DNA of 7,271 nucleotides from Pseudomonadota bacterium (GTDB lineage: Bacteria > Pseudomonadota > Alphaproteobacteria > Rhizobiales > Beijerinckiaceae): positions 1 through 7,271 of the forward strand of contig JAJXZN010000040.1 of the NCBI GenBank assembly GCA_021780015.1. The letters are read 5' to 3'. How positions within the stretch are numbered: position 1 is the stretch's first letter; each line of letters starts with the position of its first letter. Under the pieces are notes generated by a model. It saw nothing but the letters and a program-made list of their open reading frames with translations. It was not told the DNA's origin and ran no database searches. This document shows, piece by piece, positions 1 through 6,182 of this stretch. Both the position numbers and the translations under genes were made by a program.

Positions 1-169
1 CGAAGAAATGCCGTGGAACAGCGCGCATCGCGGCGAGAATGCGGGGATCGGCGCGCTCGTCGATCGGAATGGCATAATTGCTGATTTGTCTTACGAGACG
101 TTCCCTCGCCTCGTCGGCGGGCCCTGTGGCCGCGAGCATTGCCACTGCCAGCATGGATTTGATCATCAT
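1..169 (-). CDS. Probable exported protein-L-isoaspartate O-methyltransferase, N-terminal part (runs off left edge)
   Basis: The minus strand is open from an ATG at 169 to the window edge, giving 56 residues. The start reads [18 protein letters not shown], which looks like a short signal peptide: a Lys, a hydrophobic stretch, and a possible cleavage after Ala18. The rest contains [10 protein letters not shown] and, near residues 44-56, [15 protein letters not shown]. This resembles the N-terminal helix of PCMT enzymes, where R-x-x-LV and VLxAMRxVPRHxFVP are typical. The SAM-binding domain would lie outside the window. PCMT methylates isoaspartyl residues so that damaged proteins can be repaired; the signal peptide would place this version in the periplasm. 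Other in-frame starts are ATG 166 and ATG 154. No Shine-Dalgarno sequence is seen upstream of 169. The reading frame overlaps the broken trpC at 153-169, so its true 5' end is uncertain. The family call rests on a short segment only. Confidence 0.55.
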   Translation of the reverse strand, partial: MMIKSMLAVAMLAATGPADEARERLVRQISNYAIPIDERADPRILAAMRAVPRHFF

Positions 170-572
170 GGCCTGCGTGAGCGATGAAGAAGCCAAAAAG
201 ATCAACAAGACCGCGCATGATCTGCGGCTCGACGTTCTGGTCGAAGTGCATGATGAGGCCGAGCTCGATCGCGCGCTCGAACTTGAGAGCCGGCTTGTCG
301 GCATCAACAACCGCGATCTGCGCACCTTTGAGACCAAGCTCGAGACCTGCGAGCGGCTGGCGGGAAAGATTCCGACCGATCGGATCGTCGTCGCCGAGAG
401 CGGAATCGCGACGCATGACGATTGTCTGCGCCTGCATAAATCCGGAATTGATTGTTTTCTCGTCGGCGAAAGCCTGATGCGGCAGGCCGATGTGGCCGCT
501 GCGACGCATCTTTTGCTCTGCGGCGACGACAGCGAACGTCACGCCGCGCTCGCGCACAAGGCACACGGCTGA
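153..572 (+). CDS. trpC: Indole-3-glycerol phosphate synthase, C-terminal half only (5'-truncated trpC)
   Basis: TrpC closes CdRP to indole-3-glycerol phosphate in tryptophan synthesis. Only about 139 residues match the family, beginning at [13 protein letters not shown] (156 onward), where intact alphaproteobacterial proteins have about 130 more residues before an equivalent ADCILIIMA-type strand. Retained landmarks of the (beta/alpha)8 barrel are [11 protein letters not shown] (Glu31 of the fragment), GINNRDL (residues 50-56), VVAESGI (79-85) and [13 protein letters not shown] (102-114). The N-terminal strands with the catalytic lysines and the proposed acid/base Glu are missing, so this piece should be inactive alone. 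The frame stays open leftwards to about 77, but those residues look like antisense of the neighbouring methyltransferase. ATG 153 has no ribosome-binding site and is given as a boundary, not a proven start. The stop TGA at 570-572 touches the moaC ATG. The identity is sure; whether the truncation is biological or an assembly join is open. Confidence 0.82.
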   Translation: MDLIIMACVSDEEAKKINKTAHDLRLDVLVEVHDEAELDRALELESRLVGINNRDLRTFETKLETCERLAGKIPTDRIVVAESGIATHDDCLRLHKSGIDCFLVGESLMRQADVAAATHLLLCGDDSERHAALAHKAHG

Positions 573-1070
573 ATGGCCAAGCTCAGCCATCTTGCCGAAA
601 CCGGCCAGGCGCAGATGGTCGATGTTTCGGAGAAGCCCGCCACCGATCGCATCGCCCGTGCCGAAGGCTCGGTCGTGATGCGCCGCGAGACGCTCGATCT
701 CGCGCTCGCCGGCAATGCAAAAAAAGGCGACGTCTTCGCCGCGGCGCGGATCGCCGGCCTGATGGCGGCGAAGAAGACGGCCGAGCTCATTCCGCTTTGC
801 CATCCGCTGGCTCTGACCAAAGCGACCGTCGACATCCAGGCGGATCCAGCCCTGCCCGGCCTGCGTGTCGTGGCCGAGGCGAAGGTCAGCGGCCAGACCG
901 GCGTGGAAATGGAGGCCTTGACCGCAGTCTCCGTCGCCTGCCTCACGATTTACGACATGTTGAAGGCGGTGGATCGCGCCATGCGGATCGAGGGCATCGC
1001 GCTCGTCGAAAAGTCCGGCGGCAAATCCGGCACCTTTCGACGTGGTGATGAGCGACATGAACGCCCTTGA
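573..1070 (+). CDS. moaC: Cyclic pyranopterin monophosphate synthase MoaC
   Basis: MoaC converts 3',8-cyclo-GTP (the MoaA product) to cyclic pyranopterin monophosphate in the first phase of molybdenum cofactor synthesis, in the cytoplasm. The protein has 165 residues, the usual length. Visible family motifs are MVDVSEK (15-21), IPLCHPLAL (73-81), [13 protein letters not shown] (106-118), YDMLKAVD (127-134) and [10 protein letters not shown] (144-153). Asp128 and Lys131 fall at the positions of the catalytic pair in E. coli MoaC. The short tail [10 protein letters not shown] is not conserved and is encoded where moeA begins. The start ATG 573 follows the trpC TGA directly, so translation probably depends on ribosomes ending trpC; no separate Shine-Dalgarno or promoter is visible. 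The order trpC-moaC-moeA is known from Hyphomicrobiales. Confidence 0.96.
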   Translation: MAKLSHLAETGQAQMVDVSEKPATDRIARAEGSVVMRRETLDLALAGNAKKGDVFAAARIAGLMAAKKTAELIPLCHPLALTKATVDIQADPALPGLRVVAEAKVSGQTGVEMEALTAVSVACLTIYDMLKAVDRAMRIEGIALVEKSGGKSGTFRRGDERHERP

Positions 1071-2289
1071 TCTCCTGTCTGTGGCCGAGGCGCGGGCCCG
1101 GGTTCTCGCCGGCAGCGAACCGCGCGGCAGCGAACGCGTGCCGCTCAGCGAGGCCCTCGCGCGCACGCTCGCTGCGCCGCTCGTTGCGCAGCGCACACAG
1201 CCGCCGTTCCCCGCCTCCGCGATGGACGGCTTCGCGCTGCGGGCCGCCGATCTCGCAACATTGCCTGCGCAGCTCAAGGTGATCGGCGAGATCGCCGCGG
1301 GCCACGGTTTTGCCGGCCTCATTCGGCGCGGCGAGGCGGTACGCATCTTCACCGGCGCGCCGGTGCCGCAGGGCGCCGATGCGGTTCTGATGCAGGAAGA
1401 CGCGACGCTCGCGGGCGAAAGCCTGACGGCGATGCGCGCGGTCGTCGAAGGGCGGCACATCCGCAGTGTCGGCATCGATTTCACGGCGGGCGAGAGCCTT
1501 CTGCCCGCCGGCACGCGGCTCGGCCCCGTCGATATTGCGCTGGCGGCAGCGAGCGGCCATGCCGAAATCGCGGTGGTTCGCAAACCGCGCGTCGCGATTC
1601 TCGCCACGGGCGACGAATTGGTGCAGCCAGGCGAAGCCGTCGGCGCCGATCAGATCGTCGCATCGAATTCCTTCGCCATCGCCGCCTATGTGCGCCAAAG
1701 CGGCGGCGAACCGATCGATCTCGGCATTGCCAGCGACGATTTCGCGGCCCTCGAAAAGGCGGTACGCGCCGCCCGCAAGGCTGAAGCCGACGTCCTCGTG
1801 ACGCTGGGGGGCGCCTCGGTCGGCAAGCATGATCTTGTCCGTTCGGCGCTGGCGAAAGAAGGCATGGAACTCGGCTTTTGGCGGATCGCCATGCGGCCGG
1901 GTAAGCCGCTGATTCACGGGCGTCTCGGCGATATGCTGATCCTCGGCCTGCCGGGCAACCCCGCCTCGTCGGTCGTTTGCGCCCTGCTCTTCCTCGTTCC
2001 TCTGCTGCGTGCCTTGAGCGGCGATCCGCATGCAGGCGATGATCCGACCGAACCGGCGGTGCTTGGTCGCGCGGTGCCGGCGAATGGACAGCGTGAAGAT
2101 TATCTGCGCGCCAAGCTGAGCCGCAGCGGCGATGGGCTGCCCGTGGCGACGCCGCATGATCTGCAGGATTCCTCGCTGCTGCGCATCTTCGCGCAATCGC
2201 AATGCCTTTTGGTGCGTCCGCCGCATGCACCCGCGGCCGCGGCCGGCGATCTGTGCCGAATCATGAAACTGTCGCCGGCGCCGGGTTAA
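1048..2289 (+). CDS. moeA: Molybdopterin molybdenumtransferase MoeA
   Basis: MoeA inserts molybdate into adenylylated molybdopterin, the last common step of Mo-cofactor synthesis. The 413 residues match family length. Counting from ATG 1048: [13 protein letters not shown] (52-64, with Asp60 matching the functionally important Asp59 of E. coli), [19 protein letters not shown] (100-118), [10 protein letters not shown] (182-191) opening the MogA-like domain, [11 protein letters not shown] (252-262; the family usually has GGVSVG), MRPGKPL (282-288), GLPGNPASS (300-308), then the C-terminal beta-barrel domain. The frame is also open from GTG 1042 and GTG 1045, and ATG 1057 is possible; ATG 1048 is chosen as the first ATG before the conserved [11 protein letters not shown]. 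It overlaps moaC by 23 bases, which points to coupled translation. In many rhizobia lexA follows moeA; here a GlsB-type gene does. Confidence 0.96.
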   Translation: MSDMNALDLLSVAEARARVLAGSEPRGSERVPLSEALARTLAAPLVAQRTQPPFPASAMDGFALRAADLATLPAQLKVIGEIAAGHGFAGLIRRGEAVRIFTGAPVPQGADAVLMQEDATLAGESLTAMRAVVEGRHIRSVGIDFTAGESLLPAGTRLGPVDIALAAASGHAEIAVVRKPRVAILATGDELVQPGEAVGADQIVASNSFAIAAYVRQSGGEPIDLGIASDDFAALEKAVRAARKAEADVLVTLGGASVGKHDLVRSALAKEGMELGFWRIAMRPGKPLIHGRLGDMLILGLPGNPASSVVCALLFLVPLLRALSGDPHAGDDPTEPAVLGRAVPANGQREDYLRAKLSRSGDGLPVATPHDLQDSSLLRIFAQSQCLLVRPPHAPAAAAGDLCRIMKLSPAPG

Positions 2290-2311
2290 CGTCCTCGCCC
2301 CGCCGGCTGGA

Positions 2312-2373
2312 TTGACAGGGTCAAGAGCCCGTCTAAGCTCGCCTCAAGGCTGGCCGACGAGTCGAGCTAAGAC
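2312..2373 (+). promoter_or_regulatory. Candidate promoter and imperfect inverted repeat before the GlsB-type gene
   Basis: A perfect -35 hexamer TTGACA lies at 2312-2317, followed after 16 bases by a weak -10-like TAAGCT (2334-2339). The -35 sits in a small dyad, TTGAC-AGG-GTCAA (2312-2324). A larger inverted repeat, GTCTAAGCTCG (2331-2341) with CGAGCTAAGAC (2363-2373), pairs at 10 of 11 positions, and a small GCC-TCAA-GGC hairpin (2341-2350) touches its left arm. The repeat overlaps the putative -10 and ends just before the Shine-Dalgarno sequence, so it could be an operator or a leader hairpin. The sequence is seen directly; the role is inferred. Confidence 0.4.
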
Positions 2374-2388
2374 TGGGGAGAAATGATC

Positions 2389-2685
2389 ATGGGCCACATC
2401 ATCTGGATCATTGTCATCGGCTTTGTCGCGGGCATGCTGGCGCGCTGGTTCTCCCCGGCCCCGAACAATCCAAGCGGCTTCGTTCTCACGGTTCTGCTCG
2501 GCATCGCTGGCGCGTTTGTGGCGACGTTCATCGGCCAATCGATCGGCTGGTATCGTCTCGACCAGGGCGCCGGCCTGATCGGCGCGACGATCGGTGCCGT
2601 CGTCATCCTGCTGATCTGGCGGCTGATCGCTGGCAAGACGGGGGACGTCGGCCCGAGCGCCGAGGGGCCGCGCCGCTGGCTCTAA
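2389..2685 (+). CDS. GlsB/YeaQ/YmgE family (transglycosylase-associated) small membrane protein
   Basis: This is a small hydrophobic protein of 98 residues. It opens with a membrane segment IIWIIVIGFVAGMLA (4-18), followed by RWFSP and PSGFVLTVLLGIAGAFVATFIGQSIGWY, and then GLIGATIGAVVILLIWRLI. The glycine-rich three-helix layout with PSGF-LT-LLGI-GAFVATF is typical of the GlsB/YeaQ/YmgE family in the inner membrane. The family's biochemical role is unclear; members are often stress-induced. A charged tail (KTGDVGPSAEGPRR) extends past the usual end. GGGGAG at 2375-2380 stands 8 bases before ATG 2389 but only 2 before the in-frame ATG 2383, so 2389 is the better start; 2383 would add Met-Ile. 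It appears to be a single gene with its own promoter region. The family call is firm. Confidence 0.88.
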   Translation: MGHIIWIIVIGFVAGMLARWFSPAPNNPSGFVLTVLLGIAGAFVATFIGQSIGWYRLDQGAGLIGATIGAVVILLIWRLIAGKTGDVGPSAEGPRRWL

Positions 2686-2796
2686 GATCAGGATCAAACA
2701 ACAGCATCCCGAACGCAGAAACAGGAATCGATCGGCGCATCCGGCACCGAGACGTGTGGACTTTCCCTGCCTCGCAGGATAGGCGCGGACATTGCT

Positions 2797-2830
2797 TGCC
2801 GAATCTGCTGAAATAGGTATTCGGCAGATT
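2797..2830 (+). promoter_or_regulatory. Leader hairpin directly before the ribosome-binding site of the exported-protein gene
   Basis: AATCTGCTGAA (2802-2812) can pair with TTCGGCAGATT (2820-2830): 11 pairs with one G-U, closing a 7-base loop ATAGGTA. A second, mutually exclusive stem pairs TGCCGAAT (2797-2804) with ATTCGGCA (2819-2826), 8 perfect pairs with a 14-base loop. The GAGGAG ribosome-binding site begins at 2831, the base after the larger stem. No T-run follows, so this is not an intrinsic terminator. It may be an mRNA 5' structure or a DNA operator. The rest of 2686-2796 shows only a CCTGC-CTC-GCAGG mini-hairpin at 2766-2778. Confidence 0.45.
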
Positions 2831-2840
2831 GAGGAGAGCG

Positions 2841-3284
2841 ATGCGGCAAAAGCTTGTGGCAATTCTCGCGGCACTGGCCCTGCAAAGCGCCACGGCGCAA
2901 GCCGCGGGCCTGCTTGATCGCTCGGCCAACCGCCTGCCCGATCTCGTCGAGCAGGACAACGGGGGCAACCTGCTGAAGCGCATCGAATTCGTCGAAAAGC
3001 ACCGCAACGATTATCTCTACCGGCTGCCGCTCGAATGCTTTTCGTCCTGCACATTGCTGCTCGGCATCGCCGGCGCCTGCGTCAGTCAGGGTGCGGTGCT
3101 TTATTTCCACGGCGCGACGATCGACGGCAAGCTCGCGCCCGCCTATCTGAACAATTACGCGGAGAGCTATTATCCGGCCAATGTCCGGCGCTGGATCGCC
3201 GCGCATCATGCGCTGCAGAAGACAAGCTTCACGAAAATGACCTGGCAGCAAGCCACCGCCATCGGCGTCAAGCTCTGCCCGTAA
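2841..3284 (+). CDS. Short exported protein resembling the ClpP/crotonase-like fold, function unknown
   Basis: The product has 147 residues from ATG 2841; GAGGAG (2831-2836) sits 4 bases upstream and decides against the in-frame TTG at 2829. MRQKLVAILAALALQSATAQAA is a clear signal peptide, probably cleaved after Ala22, so the protein should act in the periplasm or outside. The mature part carries EQDNGGNLLKRIEF (37-50), ECFSSCTLLLG (65-75), CVSQGAVLYFHGA (80-92) and YYPANVRRWIAAHHAL (110-125), ending KLCP. This succession (DxGG, then a small-Ser-Cys turn, then G-x-x-x-x-FH) resembles small alphaproteobacterial hypothetical proteins related to the ClpP-like COG3904 group. Ser68/Ser69 would sit near the nucleophile position, but an active protease is not shown. 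Cys66, 70, 80 and 146 could form disulphides. It converges on glpX with a single base between stops. Confidence 0.75.
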   Translation: MRQKLVAILAALALQSATAQAAGLLDRSANRLPDLVEQDNGGNLLKRIEFVEKHRNDYLYRLPLECFSSCTLLLGIAGACVSQGAVLYFHGATIDGKLAPAYLNNYAESYYPANVRRWIAAHHALQKTSFTKMTWQQATAIGVKLCP

Positions 3285-3285
3285 A

Positions 3286-4299
3286 TCAGAGGCTCGCGGC
3301 GCCGCCCTTATGGTCCCAGGCCGCCTTCTGGCGATGTTCTGCCGCAATCCGGCGCACCGTGCCCGTCGTCGAGCGATAAATTAAAGTCTCGGTGCGGATC
3401 GCATCCTTGTCGAAGGCGACCCCGGATACGAGAGCGCCGTCCGTCACGCCGGTGAGCGAGACGATCACATCGCCGGCGGCGAGCTCATCGAGTTGATATT
3501 TGCGGCGCGGATCGCTGACGCCCATGCGGGCGGCGCGCTCGACCTTTTCTTCCGTGTCGAGAATCAGCCTGCCCTGCATCTGGCCGCCGACGCAGCGCAA
3601 GGCGCCCGCGGCGAGCACGCCCTCGGGCGCGCCGCCGATGCCGAGATAAAGGTCAATGCCGGTGTCTTCGGGCCGCGTGGTGAAGATCACGCCGGCGACG
3701 TCACCATCGGGGATCAGCCGTACGGGACAGCCGATGGCCCGGCAAGCCTCGAGAATGGCCTTATGCCGCGGCCGGTCGAGCAAGAGCACGGAAATTTCTT
3801 TCGGCGCGACGCCCTTGGCCTTCGCCAGGGCGGCAACGTTCTCTTCGACGCTCTGATCGAGATCGACGATGCCTTGCGGATAGCCCGGGCCGACGGCGAT
3901 CTTCTCCATATAGACGTCCGGCGCGTGCAGCAGGCCGCCGCCGGTCGCCATCGCCATCACGGCGATCGAGCCCGGCATGTCATGCGCGCAAAGCGTCGTG
4001 CCTTCGAGCGGATCGACGGCGATATCGACAGCTGGGCCGAAGCCGGTGCCGAGCTTCTCGCCGATATAAAGCATCGGCGCCTCGTCGCGCTCGCCCTCGC
4101 CAATCACGACGGTGCCCTCGATCGGCAGGCGATGCAATTCGCGTCGCATCGCATCGACGGCCGCTTGGTCCGCCGCCTTCTCGTTGCCGCGGCCGCGCCA
4201 ATGGGCGGCGGCGACGGCGGCGCGCTCGGTGACGCGGACGAGTTCGAGGGTCAGGATTCGATCGATGATATCCTGGCTCTTGACGACGAGATCGGTCAC
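3286..4299 (-). CDS. glpX: Class II fructose-1,6-bisphosphatase GlpX
   Basis: GlpX hydrolyses fructose-1,6-bisphosphate to fructose-6-phosphate in gluconeogenesis; in autotrophs or some methylotrophs the class II enzyme can also serve the Calvin cycle or act on sedoheptulose bisphosphate. The 337 residues are full length. Residues matching the E. coli metal and catalytic set are Asp44 (KAADQAAVDAMR), Glu68 (VIGEGERDEAPM), Asp96 and Glu99 with Thr101 (VDPLEGT), and Glu226 (GGAPEGVLAAGAL). The start is GTG (4299-4297), supported by AGGAG 5 bases upstream. It lies 8 bases after the hom stop, so the two are almost certainly cotranscribed and coupled. In many Hyphomicrobiales recJ follows hom-glpX; here the next gene converges instead and its TAA is separated from the glpX TGA by one base. 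No terminator is visible at this junction. Confidence 0.96.
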   Translation of the reverse strand: MTDLVVKSQDIIDRILTLELVRVTERAAVAAAHWRGRGNEKAADQAAVDAMRRELHRLPIEGTVVIGEGERDEAPMLYIGEKLGTGFGPAVDIAVDPLEGTTLCAHDMPGSIAVMAMATGGGLLHAPDVYMEKIAVGPGYPQGIVDLDQSVEENVAALAKAKGVAPKEISVLLLDRPRHKAILEACRAIGCPVRLIPDGDVAGVIFTTRPEDTGIDLYLGIGGAPEGVLAAGALRCVGGQMQGRLILDTEEKVERAARMGVSDPRRKYQLDELAAGDVIVSLTGVTDGALVSGVAFDKDAIRTETLIYRSTTGTVRRIAAEHRQKAAWDHKGGAASL

Positions 4300-4304
4300 G
4301 GACG

Positions 4305-4309
4305 CTCCT
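4305..4309 (-). promoter_or_regulatory. glpX ribosome-binding site overlapping the hom stop codon
   Basis: On the minus strand the hom TAG (4310-4308) runs into AGGAG (4309-4305), giving TAGGAG, with 5 bases to the glpX GTG. The overlap supports GTG 4299 as the start and suggests that ribosomes finishing hom reinitiate on glpX. Confidence 0.75.
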
Positions 4310-5612
4310 ATTCGCGCTCGATGCGGATGACTTGCGGCGGCTCGGCGATGAAGCCGTCGGCGAGTACGGCCTTCAAGGCTTCGCCGATGAGCTTTTCCGA
4401 GGTCGCATGGGTAATGAGGACGACCGGCACGGCGCTCGCGCCTTTCAGCTCGCCGGGACGGCGGCGCTGGACGATGCTTTCAAGCGAAATGGCGCGCTCG
4501 GCCATGCGGGCCGCAATCGCCGCCGCCGCACCCGAGCGGTCATAGACCGAGAGCCGGATGTAATAGCCGCCCTCATGCGTCTGCAGCGGCGCGCGATGCA
4601 GCGGCGCCAAGGATTTCAGCGGCAGACCGAAGGGCGGCGCTTTCAGCCCGCGCGCAACGTCGGCGATGTCGGCAACAACTGCGGAGGCCGTCGCCGCCCC
4701 GCCCGCGCCGGGCCCCACCAACGTCAGCTCCTGCACCGCATCGGCGTCGATCGTCACCGCATTGGTGACGCCCATCACCTGCGCGATCGCGGAAGAGCGC
4801 GGCACCATGGTCGGATGCACCCGTTGCTCGATGCCTGCCGCCGTGCGCTCGGCGACGCCGAGCAATTTGATGCGATAGCCAAGCTCCGCGGCGGCGGAAA
4901 TATCGGCCAATGTTATGTGCTCGATGCCTTCGACCGCGATGGCATCGGCGGCGATTTCGGTGCCGAAGGCGAGTGCAGTGAGGATCGCGAGCTTATGCGC
5001 CGTATCGTAGCCGCCGATATCGAAGGATGGGTCGGCCTCGGCGTAGCCAAGCTTCTGCGCTTCGGCGAGACATTGGCCAAAGGAAAGCTGCTCCGCCTCC
5101 ATGCGCGACAGGATGTAATTGCAGGTGCCGTTCAGAATGCCGTAGACGCGCGAAACCCGATTGCCGGCGAGGCTGTCGCGCAAGGTCTTGACGATCGGAA
5201 TGCCGCCCGCGACCGACGCCTCGAAGCCGAGCGCCACGCCCTTCGCCTCGGCAAGCTTGGCGAGATGCAGGCCGTGCTTGGCGAGGAGCGCCTTGTTCGC
5301 CGTGACGACGGATTTGCCCTCCTGCAAGGCGGTCTCGACCGCGGCGCGGGCGACGCCATCCGCGCCGCCGATCAGTTCGACAAAGACATCGATGTCCGGC
5401 GATGCCGCCAAGGCCACCGGATCGCTGGCCCAATCGAACCGGGCGGGATCGAGATCGCGGACCTTGCCGCGATTCTGGGCGGAGACGGCGACCACGGCGA
5501 TCTCGCGGCCGGTCCGCGCCGCCAAGGCAGCCGCCTGGCGGTCGAGGAGCTTGAGAAGCGCGCCGCCCACGGTGCCGAGACCGGCGACACCGAGGCGCAA
5601 GGGAGACGACAT
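4308..5612 (-). CDS. hom: Homoserine dehydrogenase (with C-terminal ACT domain)
   Basis: Hom reduces aspartate-4-semialdehyde to homoserine with NAD(P)H, the branch point to threonine and methionine. The 434 residues match the monofunctional, ACT-bearing type. Domains in order: Rossmann NAD(P)-binding domain opening with GVAGLGTVGG (8-17) and containing VVTANKALLA (102-111); catalytic domain with GILNGTCNYILSRM (158-171), GYAEADPSFDIGGYDTAHK (189-207), in which Glu192, Asp203 and Lys207 keep the spacing of the yeast Glu208/Asp219/Lys223 set, and VGPGAGG (299-305); ACT domain from about 349 (YYIRLSVYDRSGAAAAIAARM), the usual site of threonine feedback control. The start ATG 5612 has only a weak GAGCGGA-like ribosome-binding site. 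The DHFR-like gene ends 73 bases upstream and may feed transcription into hom; glpX follows after 8 bases. Confidence 0.96.
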   Translation of the reverse strand: MSSPLRLGVAGLGTVGGALLKLLDRQAAALAARTGREIAVVAVSAQNRGKVRDLDPARFDWASDPVALAASPDIDVFVELIGGADGVARAAVETALQEGKSVVTANKALLAKHGLHLAKLAEAKGVALGFEASVAGGIPIVKTLRDSLAGNRVSRVYGILNGTCNYILSRMEAEQLSFGQCLAEAQKLGYAEADPSFDIGGYDTAHKLAILTALAFGTEIAADAIAVEGIEHITLADISAAAELGYRIKLLGVAERTAAGIEQRVHPTMVPRSSAIAQVMGVTNAVTIDADAVQELTLVGPGAGGAATASAVVADIADVARGLKAPPFGLPLKSLAPLHRAPLQTHEGGYYIRLSVYDRSGAAAAIAARMAERAISLESIVQRRRPGELKGASAVPVVLITHATSEKLIGEALKAVLADGFIAEPPQVIRIERE

Positions 5613-5685
5613 CGAAAAATCCGCTCAATCGCCGGAGGTTGCCGGCCCAATTCGCTGCGCGTTCTGCCCCATTTCGGCGGGGCGA

Positions 5686-6117
5686 TCAACAAAGCCCCGG
5701 GGGCTTAGCCCGATGACCGCCGGCGATCAGCCAGGCCGGATCGAACCAGCGGTCGGCGTCGCCGTCGTAAGGCAGCCGATTGATGTCCCAATGGCGGATA
5801 AACGGCGCATAGGCGGCATAGACCGGCGGGCCGCCGCCGATGAAGACCACCCGGCCCGGGAAGCGCGCCAGCACCTCCTCCGGCTTCTCGGAGGAGCGGA
5901 TTTTGACGATATCGCGGTCCTTGAAGGCGAAATCCGGCACCGAGATGTGGGTGCGGTGGCCCATGATGAGGACGTGGCCGCGCGTCAATTCGAAGAAGCG
6001 CGTGACATCGTCGACAAATGCGCGGTGTTTGTTGCCCTCCCAGGGCAAGCGGCCATGAAGGCCGAATTGGCCGCTGAGACCGATGGCGATAACGGCGCGG
6101 ACGTCGGTGGTTTGCAT
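5686..6117 (-). CDS. Small divergent dihydrofolate reductase-like protein (folate or possibly dihydromethanopterin reductase)
   Basis: This protein has 143 residues with a DHFR fold signature: VIAIGLSGQFGLHGRLPW (9-26) matches the N-terminal strand and LPW loop, DDVTRFFELTRGHVLIMGHRTH (36-57) matches the D-x-x-x-F-K-x-x-T and IMGRKTW region, with Asp37 near the E. coli Asp27 position, and RVVFIGGGPPVYAAYAP (89-105) matches the cofactor GG motif. DGDADRWFDP (118-127) stands where DHFRs have GDTxFP. It is shorter and more divergent than FolA (about 160 residues) and has GHRTH for GRKTW, with no thymidylate synthase neighbour. The DHFR homologue DmrA of Methylobacterium extorquens, a dihydromethanopterin reductase of about 15 kDa, is a plausible alternative. 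AGGAG at 6124-6128 supports ATG 6117 with 6 bases between. The gene precedes hom on the same strand, possibly in one transcript. The fold is fairly sure; the substrate is not. Confidence 0.75.
   Translation of the reverse strand: MQTTDVRAVIAIGLSGQFGLHGRLPWEGNKHRAFVDDVTRFFELTRGHVLIMGHRTHISVPDFAFKDRDIVKIRSSEKPEEVLARFPGRVVFIGGGPPVYAAYAPFIRHWDINRLPYDGDADRWFDPAWLIAGGHRAKPPGLC
5692..5706 (-). terminator. Weak hairpin at the 3' end of the DHFR-like gene, possible partial terminator
   Basis: The minus strand carries AAGCCCCCGGGGCTT (5706-5692), able to form a 6-base-pair stem with a 3-base loop, followed by TGTTGA. It lies inside the last codons of the DHFR-like gene. A second stem, GCCCC with GGGGC (5666-5670/5679-5683), follows 8 bases later without a T-run. 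The T-run after the first stem is poor, so at most this attenuates transcription into hom. Confidence 0.22.
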
Positions 6118-6133
6118 GAAGATCTCCTGCCCG

Positions 6134-6161
6134 CTTTTAGCGTCTCATGCGCGCGGGTAAA
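6134..6161 (-). promoter_or_regulatory. Weak candidate promoter for the DHFR-like (and perhaps hom-glpX) transcript
   Basis: On the minus strand TTTACC (6161-6156) and TAAAAG (6139-6134) are 16 bases apart, upstream of the AGGAG of the DHFR-like gene and downstream of the terminator at 6183-6213. Matches to the -35/-10 consensus are partial. A promoter is expected here because the terminator separates the gene from glcG, but this exact placement is tentative. Confidence 0.22.
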
Positions 6162-6182
6162 GCGGCTTCATGCGGGCGATAA

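Noticed and set aside
78..152. N-terminal extension of the trpC fragment from TTG 78
   Set aside because: The residues do not resemble TrpC and are the antisense of the methyltransferase N-terminus; no ribosome-binding site precedes the TTG.
943..2226. 427-codon open frame on the minus strand opposite moeA
   Set aside because: It is antisense to clearly conserved moaC/moeA motifs. The translation is Arg/Ala/His-rich without family motifs, as expected from high-GC codon bias.
2766..2778. CCTGC-CTC-GCAGG mini-hairpin after the GlsB-type gene as a terminator
   Set aside because: A five-pair stem without a following T-run, 80 bases after the stop, is too weak to call.
2694..3347. 217-codon open frame on the minus strand opposite the exported-protein gene
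   Set aside because: The plus-strand gene has a signal peptide, a good ribosome-binding site and family-like motifs; the minus frame has none.
3493..4545. 350-codon open frame on the plus strand opposite glpX and the end of hom
   Set aside because: It is a shadow of two sure genes, crosses their junction, and has no motif or ribosome-binding site of its own.
4332..5708. 458-codon open frame on the plus strand opposite hom
   Set aside because: It mirrors hom in an antisense frame, is rich in Arg, Gly and Asp with no recognisable domain, and hom is certain.
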